Part shown: in pieces, positions 6,924 to 15,177 of the stretch
How the letters are laid out: each line of letters opens with the position of its first letter
Numbering within the stretch: the stretch's first letter is position 1
Origin: an uncultured Prevotella sp.
GTDB taxonomy: Bacteria; Bacteroidota; Bacteroidia; Bacteroidales; Bacteroidaceae
NCBI GenBank assembly: GCA_900770395.1
Contig: CAAGKM010000030.1
Location: 62,001 to 126,000, forward strand
Direction of reading: 5' to 3'
Length of the DNA: 64,000 nucleotides
Notes under the pieces: generated by a model
What the model saw: only the letters and a program-made list of their open reading frames with translations
Database searches by the model: none
What the model was told of the DNA's origin: nothing
Translations under genes and position numbers: made by a program

Positions 6924-8551
6924 TTGATGTCTATTCTAATTGTTATTTGTTTTTTTAATATGGGATGATAAAACTCAAGGGTGTCGGCATACAGGTGTAA
7001 TCTGTCCGATGACTTTCCGTAGAGACGGTCGCCCACGATTGGAGTGTTTAGTCCGTCATGGTGGGCGCAGTGCATTCGCAGCTGGTGGGTTCGCCCTGTG
7101 TGGGGATATAGAGCCACGAGCGTCTTTCCGTCATTGCGCTGCAACACCTTGTAATATGTAAGTGCGCCCTTGCCGTTGTCATAGTCCACCATTTGCCGCG
7201 GGAGGTCGTTTATGTCGGGCATCAGCGGCAGCGTTATCTCTCCTTCATCGGTTGTGACGATGCCGTCGAGCAGTGCCGTGTAGCGTTTCTTTATCGCTCT
7301 GTTCTCAAACATTGCGCGGAATGTCTGCTGTGCCTCGCTGCTCTTTGCAAGCATGAGCAGTCCTGATGTGTCCATATCGAGCCGGTGAACAGGCAGCATG
7401 CCCATAATCTCTGATGCCGCGGGCTGTGTGGTTCGTCCGGGCACACTGAGCATTCCCGGAGGTTTGTTAACCACCGCAATCCAATCGTCCTCATACACCG
7501 TCTCAGGTTTGCTGAACGAAGAATATTCCATATTGTTGCTATCGAGCGGGTCAGGGTCGGTGTCGAGTCCTCTCAGCATAAACTCTAAGATGGGTTTGCA
7601 CTTGCTCCGGCAAGCAGGATAGAAATGCAGATGATGACGCACTTCGGCTTTGGGTGACTCACCATACCAAAACTCAGCCATGCATAAGGGTTTATAGCCG
7701 TTGGCATAAGCGTATTGCAGAAGTTTTGGAGCGCAACATTCGCCTGCACCCGACGGCGGAATGGCAGAGCCTGTGCCCGTTATGCTGTGATATTCGGCAA
7801 ATATCTCATTCAGGTTTTTTCGCTCGCCAAGCGCATTGAGCATCACAAATTGGCTGAATATCCAGCGCTGCAGTGCGTCGCTCATACTCTTGCGCCTCTC
7901 TCTGAGCTTCTTTATATGGTTTTCGTATTCTGCAATGTTTTTTTTTGCCTCAGCGGCAAGCGTGGCGTAAGTCTGCTTCTTGCGGCGCAGCTCTGCTTTC
8001 ATAAACTGGCTTTCACGTATCAATGCATCATTGTCGCAACTGCCCGATTCTCTTGCCTGCCTGCGCCTTTCCCTCGCCTCAGCCATAAGTGCTTTGTAAC
8101 GGCTTATGTCATTGTCGGCATCGTTCTGAATTTTTTGCAGCTTTTGCCGCCACATTATATAATGTGTGTCGTGCTCTGTCGCCTCCACCTCATTGTTTAT
8201 TGCCGTTATCTCAGCCTCATGCGTCTTGAAATATCCGTCGGGTTGCAACAGGTCGTATACGGCAGGCACGAACCCCGGCAGGTCGTTGCGCCCGCACAGC
8301 TGACCTGAGTATGCCGCAAGATAACCCATTGTGCCGTTTTCATCTTTTACCACCAACACGCCAAACATTTTTCCGCGGGTTATCTCCTCACGCCATTCCA
8401 CATTGGTTTCCAGGCGGCTCAGCAGATGCCGCACAGCCTCCACGCACAGCGGATGCGGCTCATAGCAGAACGGCCATGTGAATTTTTCGGGCGGAATGAT
8501 GTCCTTATTTATTTTGTGCAGCAACACTAAGGTATTTTTGTGTGGTGACAT
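6920..8551 (-). CDS. RluA-family pseudouridine synthase with long coiled-coil N-terminal region
   Basis: Predicted to isomerise uridine to pseudouridine in rRNA or tRNA. 543 residues, much longer than usual RluA enzymes (about 220-330). The first ~330 residues contain a charged coiled coil (roughly 130-240, rich in Arg/Lys/Glu), and the catalytic domain follows. The active-site motif is HRLDMDTSGLLML (catalytic Asp in RLD), with PHTGRTHQLRMHC near the C-terminus. The ATG at 8551 is chosen because the -7 box TACTTTTG lies at 8575-8568, which rules out the upstream in-frame start at 8578. Long forms of this type occur in Bacteroidetes; the target uridine cannot be told from sequence. Confidence 0.88.
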   Translation of the reverse strand: MSPHKNTLVLLHKINKDIIPPEKFTWPFCYEPHPLCVEAVRHLLSRLETNVEWREEITRGKMFGVLVVKDENGTMGYLAAYSGQLCGRNDLPGFVPAVYDLLQPDGYFKTHEAEITAINNEVEATEHDTHYIMWRQKLQKIQNDADNDISRYKALMAEARERRRQARESGSCDNDALIRESQFMKAELRRKKQTYATLAAEAKKNIAEYENHIKKLRERRKSMSDALQRWIFSQFVMLNALGERKNLNEIFAEYHSITGTGSAIPPSGAGECCAPKLLQYAYANGYKPLCMAEFWYGESPKAEVRHHLHFYPACRSKCKPILEFMLRGLDTDPDPLDSNNMEYSSFSKPETVYEDDWIAVVNKPPGMLSVPGRTTQPAASEIMGMLPVHRLDMDTSGLLMLAKSSEAQQTFRAMFENRAIKKRYTALLDGIVTTDEGEITLPLMPDINDLPRQMVDYDNGKGALTYYKVLQRNDGKTLVALYPHTGRTHQLRMHCAHHDGLNTPIVGDRLYGKSSDRLHLYADTLEFYHPILKKQITIRIDIK

Positions 8552-8567
8552 TAATTTTTTCTTACTG

Positions 8568-8575
8568 CAAAAGTA
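8568..8575 (-). promoter_or_regulatory. -7 box for the RluA-like/rsmA operon
   Basis: TACTTTTG on the minus strand followed by CAG, 17 nt before the chosen ATG at 8551. No convincing -33 TTTG is visible upstream. Confidence 0.5.
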
Positions 8576-8644
8576 CAAAAACTTTTCTAATGCGCCACCT
8601 TGGTATATGTAATTTTAAAAAATATTAAATATCTATACCATTGT

Positions 8645-8675
8645 TTTGCTATTTTACAAAAAACATTTACTTTTG
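8645..8675 (+). promoter_or_regulatory. Promoter of the sensor histidine kinase gene
   Basis: TTTG at 8645-8648 and TACTTTTG at 8668-8675 are separated by 19 nt, a good Bacteroidetes promoter. Transcription would start about 30 nt before the ATG at 8712. Confidence 0.6.
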
Positions 8676-8711
8676 CAAGTTGTTCTTACGACGTTAAAAA
8701 CATAAACATTC

Positions 8712-10697
8712 ATGCTTAAGAAACTATACATATTGTTCGCTGTGATACTGTCAGTAAATATTGTGGCAGTTGCAGGCGGTGCCAAAGGTGCGGATGTGGA
8801 TAAGGATAATGTGTCGAAAGACATTCTGTTTATCTGCTCGTACAATCCTGACCTGCCCTCGATGACTAATGTGATTAGCGATTTCTATAAGATTTGTCAG
8901 AGGCGTAGGAGTGAATACAATCTCGTTGTGAAAAGCCTTAACTGCAGAAATCTTCCTGAGATGTCGCAATGGAAGGGAAGGATGCGCTCCATTCTCGACA
9001 GTCATTTCAGAAATGGCGGTATGCCGGCGGCAATAGTGCTTATAGGCACAGAGGCATCATCGGTGTATTTCTCTCTGGACCGTTCGCTGTATGGCGGAAA
9101 ACTCACAGCTGTGCCGCTGTTCATAGGCATGCGTGGAAAAAACGTCATACTTCTGCCTGAGGATGATAATGCGGACATAAAGAAATGGCAACCGGAAAGC
9201 TGTGACCTTTTGAGAGACTTTGACGATTACAATATTGCCGGCGGTAATGTGCTGGATTATGACATAAAAAAGAACATAGAGCTTATACTGAAAATTTTTC
9301 CGCATACCAGAAGGCTGGCGTTTCTGAGCGACAACACTTTTGGCGGTGTCACCATGCAGGCATTTATGAGGCAGGAGGCGGAAAGATACAAATGGCTTAG
9401 GCTGGAGTGTCTCGACGGCAGAAAGCTGACGCTTTTCGACACCAAAAAGGCAATAGCGGCGCTGAAGGGCGACGATGTGGCGGTGCTTGTGGGTACATGG
9501 CGCGTGGACAGCAACATCAATTATGTGATAAGTTCTGCAAGAAAGTCGCTTGCCGACGCTAATCCCTCAATTCCGGTATTCTCGTTGTCGTCAGTGGCTC
9601 TGTCTGAGACGCAGGACAGCTATCCGTGGGCGGTTGGAGGATATATACCTGTATATGAGGCCGTAGGCGAGTCTTTGGCGCAAGATTGTCTCAACTTTCT
9701 TGAGAACGACTCCATAGCAGGTCTTAACATAATGCCGAGCAAATATGTGTTTGACTATGGCAAAATAAAAATGTTTGATATCTCGGAGTCTGTGTTGCCT
9801 GAAAACTTTACATACATCAACAGGCCTGATGCGTTTTTCGAGAAACATGCCCCAGTGGCTTATGGTGCATTGGCTGTGGGTGCTTTTCTGTTGACGGTTA
9901 TTGTTGTGGTGAGCGCGTCGCTGCGCAATGTGAGGAAGGCAAATGCACAGCTTACGTTGCTGAGCAAGGAACTTAAGGTGGCAAAAGAACGTGCTGAGGA
10001 GGCAAACAGGATGAAAAGCTCGTTTCTTGCCAACATGAGCCACGAGATACGCACACCGCTAAACGCCATTGTGGGATTCTCGTCGATAATAGCATCGCAG
10101 TGTGACACCTTACCCGAAGAGGAGCGCAGGGAAATGGGAGAGCTGATACAGACCAACAGCAATGTGCTGCTGAAGCTCATCAACGACATTCTTGACCTTT
10201 CAAGAATAGAGTCGGGAAAGATAAGCTTTGACTTCTCTGAAGTAGACATTGTGAAACTGTGTATGACGGTGTTTGCCACAGCCAAGCGTAACAACAAAAA
10301 CAGATATGTGGAGTATATACAGGACATAAAGGTGGACAAACTGGTGATTAACACCGATGAGAACCGTCTGCGGCAGGTAATGATAAATCTGCTGTCGAAT
10401 GCGGCGAAATGCACTGAGAGAGGTTCCGTTACCACATGCTTAGAGGTTGACAGCAAGAGGCGGCTCGTTGTGTTCAGCGTCACTGATACTGGTTGCGGCA
10501 TACCAAAGGAAAAGGCAGGCAAGATTTTTGAGCGTTTTGAGAAGCTTGACGAGTTTAAGCAGGGAACAGGGCTTGGACTTGCCATCTGCCGCACCATCAT
10601 CAAAAAATTTGGAGGCGACATATGGGTTGACACTGATTATACAGGCGGAGCACGCTTTGTGTTCACCCATCCACTTGAAATGAAGAATGAAGAGTGA
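8712..10697 (+). CDS. Membrane sensor histidine kinase with periplasmic substrate-binding-like domain
   Basis: 661 residues. A cleavable-looking or anchoring N-terminal hydrophobic segment is followed by a ~350-residue periplasmic domain with the ABC substrate-binding-like pattern seen in Bacteroidetes sensors (ILFICSYNPDLPSM at the start). A membrane segment lies at about 380-403 (YGALAVGAFLLTVIVVVSAS), then a short coiled coil. HisKA has its phospho-acceptor His at about 443 (NMSHEIRTPLNAIVGFSS). HATPase has N box NLLSNAAKC, G1 DTGCGIP and G2 GTGLGLAIC. It ends without a receiver domain, and no response regulator is adjacent, so its partner is elsewhere. The ligand is unknown. The last codons coincide with the word ATGAAGAATGAAGAG found at other gene ends. 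Confidence 0.9.
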   Translation: MLKKLYILFAVILSVNIVAVAGGAKGADVDKDNVSKDILFICSYNPDLPSMTNVISDFYKICQRRRSEYNLVVKSLNCRNLPEMSQWKGRMRSILDSHFRNGGMPAAIVLIGTEASSVYFSLDRSLYGGKLTAVPLFIGMRGKNVILLPEDDNADIKKWQPESCDLLRDFDDYNIAGGNVLDYDIKKNIELILKIFPHTRRLAFLSDNTFGGVTMQAFMRQEAERYKWLRLECLDGRKLTLFDTKKAIAALKGDDVAVLVGTWRVDSNINYVISSARKSLADANPSIPVFSLSSVALSETQDSYPWAVGGYIPVYEAVGESLAQDCLNFLENDSIAGLNIMPSKYVFDYGKIKMFDISESVLPENFTYINRPDAFFEKHAPVAYGALAVGAFLLTVIVVVSASLRNVRKANAQLTLLSKELKVAKERAEEANRMKSSFLANMSHEIRTPLNAIVGFSSIIASQCDTLPEEERREMGELIQTNSNVLLKLINDILDLSRIESGKISFDFSEVDIVKLCMTVFATAKRNNKNRYVEYIQDIKVDKLVINTDENRLRQVMINLLSNAAKCTERGSVTTCLEVDSKRRLVVFSVTDTGCGIPKEKAGKIFERFEKLDEFKQGTGLGLAICRTIIKKFGGDIWVDTDYTGGARFVFTHPLEMKNEE

Positions 10698-10763
10698 GGA
10701 GATCTCCTACTCCTCTTACTCTTCCTACTCCTCCTACCCACAAGAAAAACAAAAACAAAAAAT

Positions 10764-11933
10764 ATGGATAATAAAATAATAGCAGAAGGAATAAGGTATA
10801 TAGGTGTTGATGACCGTGACATCGATTTGTTTGAGAGCCAGTATGTGGTGGAGAACGGTATGTCGTACAACTCTTATATCATTGAGGATGAGAAGATATG
10901 TGTGATGGACTGTGTTGACAACCGCAAGGTTGACGACTGGCTACGTAATCTCGACAATACGCTTGGCGGACGTCAGCCCCACTATTTAGTGGTGCTCCAC
11001 ATGGAGCCCGACCACAGTGGAGGCATAAGGCGCTTTGTGGAGAAATATCCTGAGGCTAAGCTCGTGGGCAATGCCAAGACTTTCCAAATGATGGGGCAGT
11101 TCTTCGATTTCGATGTCGAAAGCCGCAAGCATTTGGTTAAGGAGGGTGACACACTCAGCCTGGGGCAGCATATTCTAAGATTTATCTGTGCTCCAATGGT
11201 TCACTGGCCGGAGGTGATGGTGGCATACGAGTGCTCCACAAAGACACTGTTCTCTGCCGATGCGTTCGGAAAGTTCGGGGCATTGGATGACAATGATGAG
11301 GGCTGGGCTTGTGAGGCTCGCCGCTACTACTTTAATATCGTGGGCAAATACGGATTGCAGGTGCAGACTCTCCTCAAGAAGGCTGCGACTCTTGACATTG
11401 CCACAATCTGTCCGCTTCACGGTCCTATACTGCAGTATGACCTGGAGTATTATTTCAACCTTTACGACACATGGAGCAGCTATAAGCCTGAGGACGAGGG
11501 TGTGTTCATTGCCGTTGCATCCATTCATGGCAACACCCTGCATGCCGCAGAGGTGCTCAAGGGCATGCTTGAAGAGAAAGGTGTTGAGAAAGTGTCGCTT
11601 GCTGATCTCAGCCGTGCCGACATTGCGGAGTGTGTGGAGGATGCTTTCCGTTACGACCGTCTGGTGCTGTGTGCCGCGAGCTACGATGGTGGTGTGTTCA
11701 CCCCCATGGACGACTTCCTCACCCGTCTTAAGAAGAAGGGCTACCGCAACCGTCGCGTAGCTTTGGTGGAGAATGGCTCATGGGCTCCTGTTGCTGCTAA
11801 GGTGATGCGTGATGCTCTTGACACAATGAAGGGCATCTCAGTATGCGAGAATGTGGTTACAATAAAGTCGGCTTATAAGCCTGCTGAAAACGGGGCAGCC
11901 ATGAATGCTCTTGCCGAGGAATTGGCAAAGTAA
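10764..11933 (+). CDS. FprA-type flavodiiron protein (A-type flavoprotein)
   Basis: Cytosolic enzyme that reduces O2 to water and/or NO to N2O, protecting anaerobes. 389 residues. The metallo-beta-lactamase-like domain carries the diiron ligands H79-x-E81-x-D83-H84 (HMEPDH), H147, D166 and H219. The C-terminal flavodoxin domain begins near residue 246 (GVFIAVASIHGNT) and binds FMN. There is no fused rubredoxin or NADH oxidoreductase domain, so electrons must come from a separate rubredoxin or similar partner not seen here. It lies 66 nt downstream of the kinase gene and could be cotranscribed. A terminator follows at 11964. Confidence 0.95.
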   Translation: MDNKIIAEGIRYIGVDDRDIDLFESQYVVENGMSYNSYIIEDEKICVMDCVDNRKVDDWLRNLDNTLGGRQPHYLVVLHMEPDHSGGIRRFVEKYPEAKLVGNAKTFQMMGQFFDFDVESRKHLVKEGDTLSLGQHILRFICAPMVHWPEVMVAYECSTKTLFSADAFGKFGALDDNDEGWACEARRYYFNIVGKYGLQVQTLLKKAATLDIATICPLHGPILQYDLEYYFNLYDTWSSYKPEDEGVFIAVASIHGNTLHAAEVLKGMLEEKGVEKVSLADLSRADIAECVEDAFRYDRLVLCAASYDGGVFTPMDDFLTRLKKKGYRNRRVALVENGSWAPVAAKVMRDALDTMKGISVCENVVTIKSAYKPAENGAAMNALAEELAK

Positions 11934-11963
11934 GAAGAAATCATTGCATAATTAATAAGCAGG

Positions 11964-11999
11964 GCTGCCGTTTTGAAACTCAGAACGGCAGCTTTTGTT
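11964..11999 (+). terminator. Terminator after the flavodiiron gene
   Basis: GCTGCCGTT (11964-11972) pairs with AACGGCAGC (11984-11992) over an 11-nt loop, followed by TTTTGTTG. Confidence 0.85.
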
Positions 12000-12063
12000 G
12001 TATTATAGTTACTAATGTCTTTAAAATATATTTTACTAATTTTGTGAAATTTAGGCAGATTTA

Positions 12064-12095
12064 TTTGCAAATTCAATATAAATATTGTACCTTTG
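12064..12095 (+). promoter_or_regulatory. Promoter of the first DUF4143 ATPase gene
   Basis: TTTG (12064-12067), 20 nt, TACCTTTG (12088-12095): a near-ideal Bacteroidetes promoter. Transcription would begin near 12102, exactly where the 34-bp tandem repeats start. Confidence 0.75.
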
Positions 12096-12103
12096 TAGCG
12101 AGA

Positions 12104-12194
12104 ATAATCTCAATTTGGTGTAAAATACGCATATCTGATAATCTCAATTTGGTGCGAAATATACATATTTGATAATCTTAATTTGGTGTAGACT
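12104..12194 (+). repeat. 34-bp tandem repeat filling the 5' leader of the DUF4143 ATPase gene
   Basis: Units at 12104-12137 and 12138-12171, plus a partial third from 12172 that runs into the start codon region. Each begins ATAATCTCAATTTGGTG; the second and third differ by a few bases. Given the promoter at 12064-12095, the repeats should be transcribed as almost the whole 5' leader. Confidence 0.85.
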
Positions 12195-13547
12195 ATGAAA
12201 AGAAAAATTTACAATAAACTGCTAAGCTGGAAGCATGAGAGCAATGGAGAATATGCATTGCTTATAGATGGAGCGCGCCGTGTTGGTAAAAGCTATATTG
12301 TCAGGCAATTTGCTGAAAAAGAATATCGTAGCTGCATTATAATAGACTTTTATGTAGCTACAAAAGAAATAAAAGACCTCTTTGATAATTATCTGCATGA
12401 TCTCGATAAATTCTTCATGTATCTCAGTAATTTTACTGACACAGTCTTATACGAGAGAGACACGTTGATTGTTTTCGATGAGGTTCAACAGTTTCCAAAG
12501 GCACGTGCAGCGATAAAATATCTTGTCAATGACGGTAGATATGACTATATAGAAACAGGCTCACTCATATCTATAAAAAAGAATGTGGAAGGAATTGTTA
12601 TACCTTCGGAAGAAGAGCATATAAAGATGTTCCCAATGGATTTTGAGGAATTTTTGTGGGCTACAGGCAACAATATGCTTATGCCATATATAAAAGATTG
12701 CTTTGAAAACAGAAAACCTATGGGGCAGCTGATGCACCGCAAGGCTATGGATTATTTCCGGCAATATATGATTGTAGGAGGTATGCCGCAGGCTGTAAAA
12801 AAATATGTGGAGACAGGAGATTTTTCAAAAGTTGATAAAATAAAGCGCAGAATACTTGAACTTTATCGTAGTGATATATCTAAATATGCCAAGGGGTACG
12901 ATACGAAGGTAAAGAGCATATTTGAGGAAATTCCGTCTCAGCTGCAGAAACATGAGAAGAAGTTCCGCCTGTCGGCATTGAAAGAAGGGGCAAGGTCAAG
13001 AGATTACGAAACCGCATTTTTCTGGCTTGACGATGCGATGATAATCAACACTTGCTATAATACAACTGAACCTAATGTGGGACTTAATCTCAACAGGGAC
13101 ACTAACACCATAAAATGCTATATGGCGGACACTGGGATGCTGATAAGTCATGCGTTTAATGAAAACGATATAGTCAGTGAAGGTCTTTATGGAAAGATTA
13201 TGCTTGACAAACTGGAAATGAACAGCGGAATGATTGTTGAGAATATTGTAGCTCAAATGTTACGTACAGCCGGTCACAGACTCTTCTTTTATTCTAATTC
13301 GTCCATGACGGACAGAGATTCGAGAATGGAAATAGACTTTTTGGTGGCAAAAAGCAAGATTACCACAAGACATAACATATCGCCTATAGAAGTGAAGTCA
13401 TCGGCAAGATATACTCTGACCTCTATGAGGAAATGTATTGCAAAGTATGGCACATATCTGTCAACAGCCTATGTTATTCATCCGTCTGACTTGAAAATTG
13501 AAGACGGCATAGTCTATATACCATTATATATGTGTCCGTTGCTGTAG
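12195..13547 (+). CDS. AAA+ ATPase with DUF4143 C-terminal domain
   Basis: 450-residue ATPase of a family common in Bacteroidetes and archaea, with no settled role. Walker A is GARRVGKS (26-33) and Walker B LIVFDEVQQ (about residues 94-102). The middle part resembles a winged-helix/DUF4143 segment (YMIVGGMPQAVKKY, AFFWLDDAMIINTCY). The C-terminus has the D...ExK pattern of PD-(D/E)xK nuclease-like folds (EIDFLVAK then PIEVKSS). The ATG at 12195 follows the repeat-filled leader directly. Two other ATPases of this kind lie within 15 kb, one of them a DUF4143 homologue at 20006-21301. Whether the nuclease-like fold is active is unknown. Confidence 0.85.
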   Translation: MKRKIYNKLLSWKHESNGEYALLIDGARRVGKSYIVRQFAEKEYRSCIIIDFYVATKEIKDLFDNYLHDLDKFFMYLSNFTDTVLYERDTLIVFDEVQQFPKARAAIKYLVNDGRYDYIETGSLISIKKNVEGIVIPSEEEHIKMFPMDFEEFLWATGNNMLMPYIKDCFENRKPMGQLMHRKAMDYFRQYMIVGGMPQAVKKYVETGDFSKVDKIKRRILELYRSDISKYAKGYDTKVKSIFEEIPSQLQKHEKKFRLSALKEGARSRDYETAFFWLDDAMIINTCYNTTEPNVGLNLNRDTNTIKCYMADTGMLISHAFNENDIVSEGLYGKIMLDKLEMNSGMIVENIVAQMLRTAGHRLFFYSNSSMTDRDSRMEIDFLVAKSKITTRHNISPIEVKSSARYTLTSMRKCIAKYGTYLSTAYVIHPSDLKIEDGIVYIPLYMCPLL

Positions 13548-13632
13548 ACGATTGTTCGGGATAAAATAAATATGTTTTTCAACATAAAAAGTAAGTTTTT
13601 TTCTCTTTTGTTCAAAAAAAATCAGTTTTTTC

Positions 13633-13663
13633 TTTGTAGTTTGAGAAAAAATTTATACTTTTG
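13633..13663 (+). promoter_or_regulatory. Promoter of the second DUF4842-type lipoprotein gene
   Basis: TTTG (13633-13636), 19 nt, TACTTTTG (13656-13663) followed by CAG. The leader of about 125 nt contains a 9-bp hairpin, TATCTTTAT (13711-13719) with ATAAAGATA (13725-13733). Confidence 0.65.
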
Positions 13664-13797
13664 CAGCCTACATACTAATATATAATATATAGCGCAAAAA
13701 ATTGATACCATATCTTTATAGCCAATAAAGATAATTGTTACCAATAAAAAATAAGGTTTTTAAAATTACAAATTATAACAAAAGTGAGGTGAAAACT

Positions 13798-15087
13798 ATG
13801 AAAAAGAAAGTTTTTCTAATGGCACTTGTAGGAGTAGCTCTTACAGCGTGCAGCAATCATGATGATGTCTTTACGGGAAAGACTCAACAGGAGGCTCAGT
13901 ATGAGCAAAATTTTGTAAAGAAGTTTGGGCAGCCAGACCCAAATCACACTTGGGGATTTGGCAACACAACAAAATCAACACGTGCTGCTTGGACTGGTCA
14001 GGAAGATGGTAATATAGGTGTTAATAACGGGAATAATTTATGGTATAAATCAATGTCTTTGCCTGCACAGATTACAAAAGAAGAGCAGAAAAAGGTATAT
14101 GATGTGTTTAGCAAAACAAAGGTTACTAATGTTAGTAATCCTAATTGGCAACGTTTTTTTGTTCAGCAAGTTTGGAAAGGAACAGCTAAATATACAACCA
14201 GTATGAATAGGGAAATTATAGGTTCTAACCAAATGGACAAACTTTTATGTGGCAAAAGTTCAGAGTCTATGGGACATATAAATAATGGTAATAATGGTAA
14301 AATATCCAAGACTGATGTATATTGTTTGGATGAAAACGGAAAAGAAATAGTAAGAAAGACAGGTGGAGACAATCTTGATGAAGATGGTATTGTGCTTGTG
14401 ACAAATGGTGGAACTGCATGTTTTGGTTACAAAAATTCATATGATGACAATAAAAACTATGACAATTATTTGTTATTGGAGATTGATGGCGCATATTATG
14501 TAGGTTTTGATTATGAATTAAACAAAACAGATGGTGAGAAACTTGCTGCTGACGGTATTTATACTGACTGGATTGTGAAGATTGTACCGGCAGATTATCA
14601 TAAAGCACCAGAAGGCGGTGAAGCTTGGCGTGTGTTCTGCGAGGATCTTGGCGCAACAGATGACTTCGACTTTAACGATATTGTTTTTGATGTTGTAAAT
14701 ACTGATGGTAAGACAATTATAACTCTTCGTGCTGCCGGTGGTACTCTGCCTGCATATATTTTTGCCGGCAATGAACCTCTTGGTGAGGTTCACGAGCTTT
14801 TCGGCGTTTCAACCAAGACAATGGTTAACACAAGAACCAACGGTGCTGTTGAGCGTCCTATCGTTGTGCTTGAGATTGCAGGAAGCTACTCTGCTGATAA
14901 GATAAGAATTGTAGTTGAAGGCAAGGACGGGGTACAATATCCTCTGGAAGCTAAAAAGGGTAATGTGCCTTATAAGTTTGCTGCTCCTCTGAGTGTGGAG
15001 TGGGCAGATGAGCGTCAGGATATAAAAAATAGATATGAAAGATTCGGAGAATGGGTTAAAGACCAAAACAATAAATTCTGGGAATAG
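13798..15087 (+). CDS. DUF4842/LruC-type lipoprotein, short paralogue
   Basis: 429-residue paralogue of the gene at 3847-5424. It has an almost identical lipoprotein signal (MKKKVFLMALVGVALTACSN, Cys18), the same GQPDPNHTWGFG motif, YYVGFDY, DWIVKIVP, DFDFNDIVFDV, AAGGTLPAYIF and the C-terminal VEWADERQDI. It lacks the coiled-coil insertion, so it shows the ancestral layout. Codons upstream to 13735 are open, but MKKK at 13798 starts the signal peptide and GAGGTG lies just before it. The gene stands alone with its own promoter and a strong bidirectional terminator. The function is unknown; envelope location is inferred. Confidence 0.75.
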   Translation: MKKKVFLMALVGVALTACSNHDDVFTGKTQQEAQYEQNFVKKFGQPDPNHTWGFGNTTKSTRAAWTGQEDGNIGVNNGNNLWYKSMSLPAQITKEEQKKVYDVFSKTKVTNVSNPNWQRFFVQQVWKGTAKYTTSMNREIIGSNQMDKLLCGKSSESMGHINNGNNGKISKTDVYCLDENGKEIVRKTGGDNLDEDGIVLVTNGGTACFGYKNSYDDNKNYDNYLLLEIDGAYYVGFDYELNKTDGEKLAADGIYTDWIVKIVPADYHKAPEGGEAWRVFCEDLGATDDFDFNDIVFDVVNTDGKTIITLRAAGGTLPAYIFAGNEPLGEVHELFGVSTKTMVNTRTNGAVERPIVVLEIAGSYSADKIRIVVEGKDGVQYPLEAKKGNVPYKFAAPLSVEWADERQDIKNRYERFGEWVKDQNNKFWE

Positions 15088-15108
15088 TAAATTTCATATA
15101 TAACAAAT

Positions 15109-15150
15109 AAAACAAGAGGATGTGTCAATTTTGACACATCCTCTTGTTTT
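15109..15150. terminator. Bidirectional terminator between lipoprotein and GH115 genes
   Basis: Perfect 20-bp arms (15109-15128 and 15131-15150) with a 2-nt centre. The arms contain GAGGATGTGTCAA/TTGACACATCCTC with A-rich and T-rich ends, serving both convergent genes. Confidence 0.9.
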
Positions 15151-15177
15151 ATTGTACCTTATAATGAATGTCGCTGT

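Noticed and set aside
8712..10697. Hybrid two-component system (one-component SusR-like) for the histidine kinase
   Set aside because: The protein ends right after the ATPase domain; no receiver or AraC helix-turn-helix domain is present.
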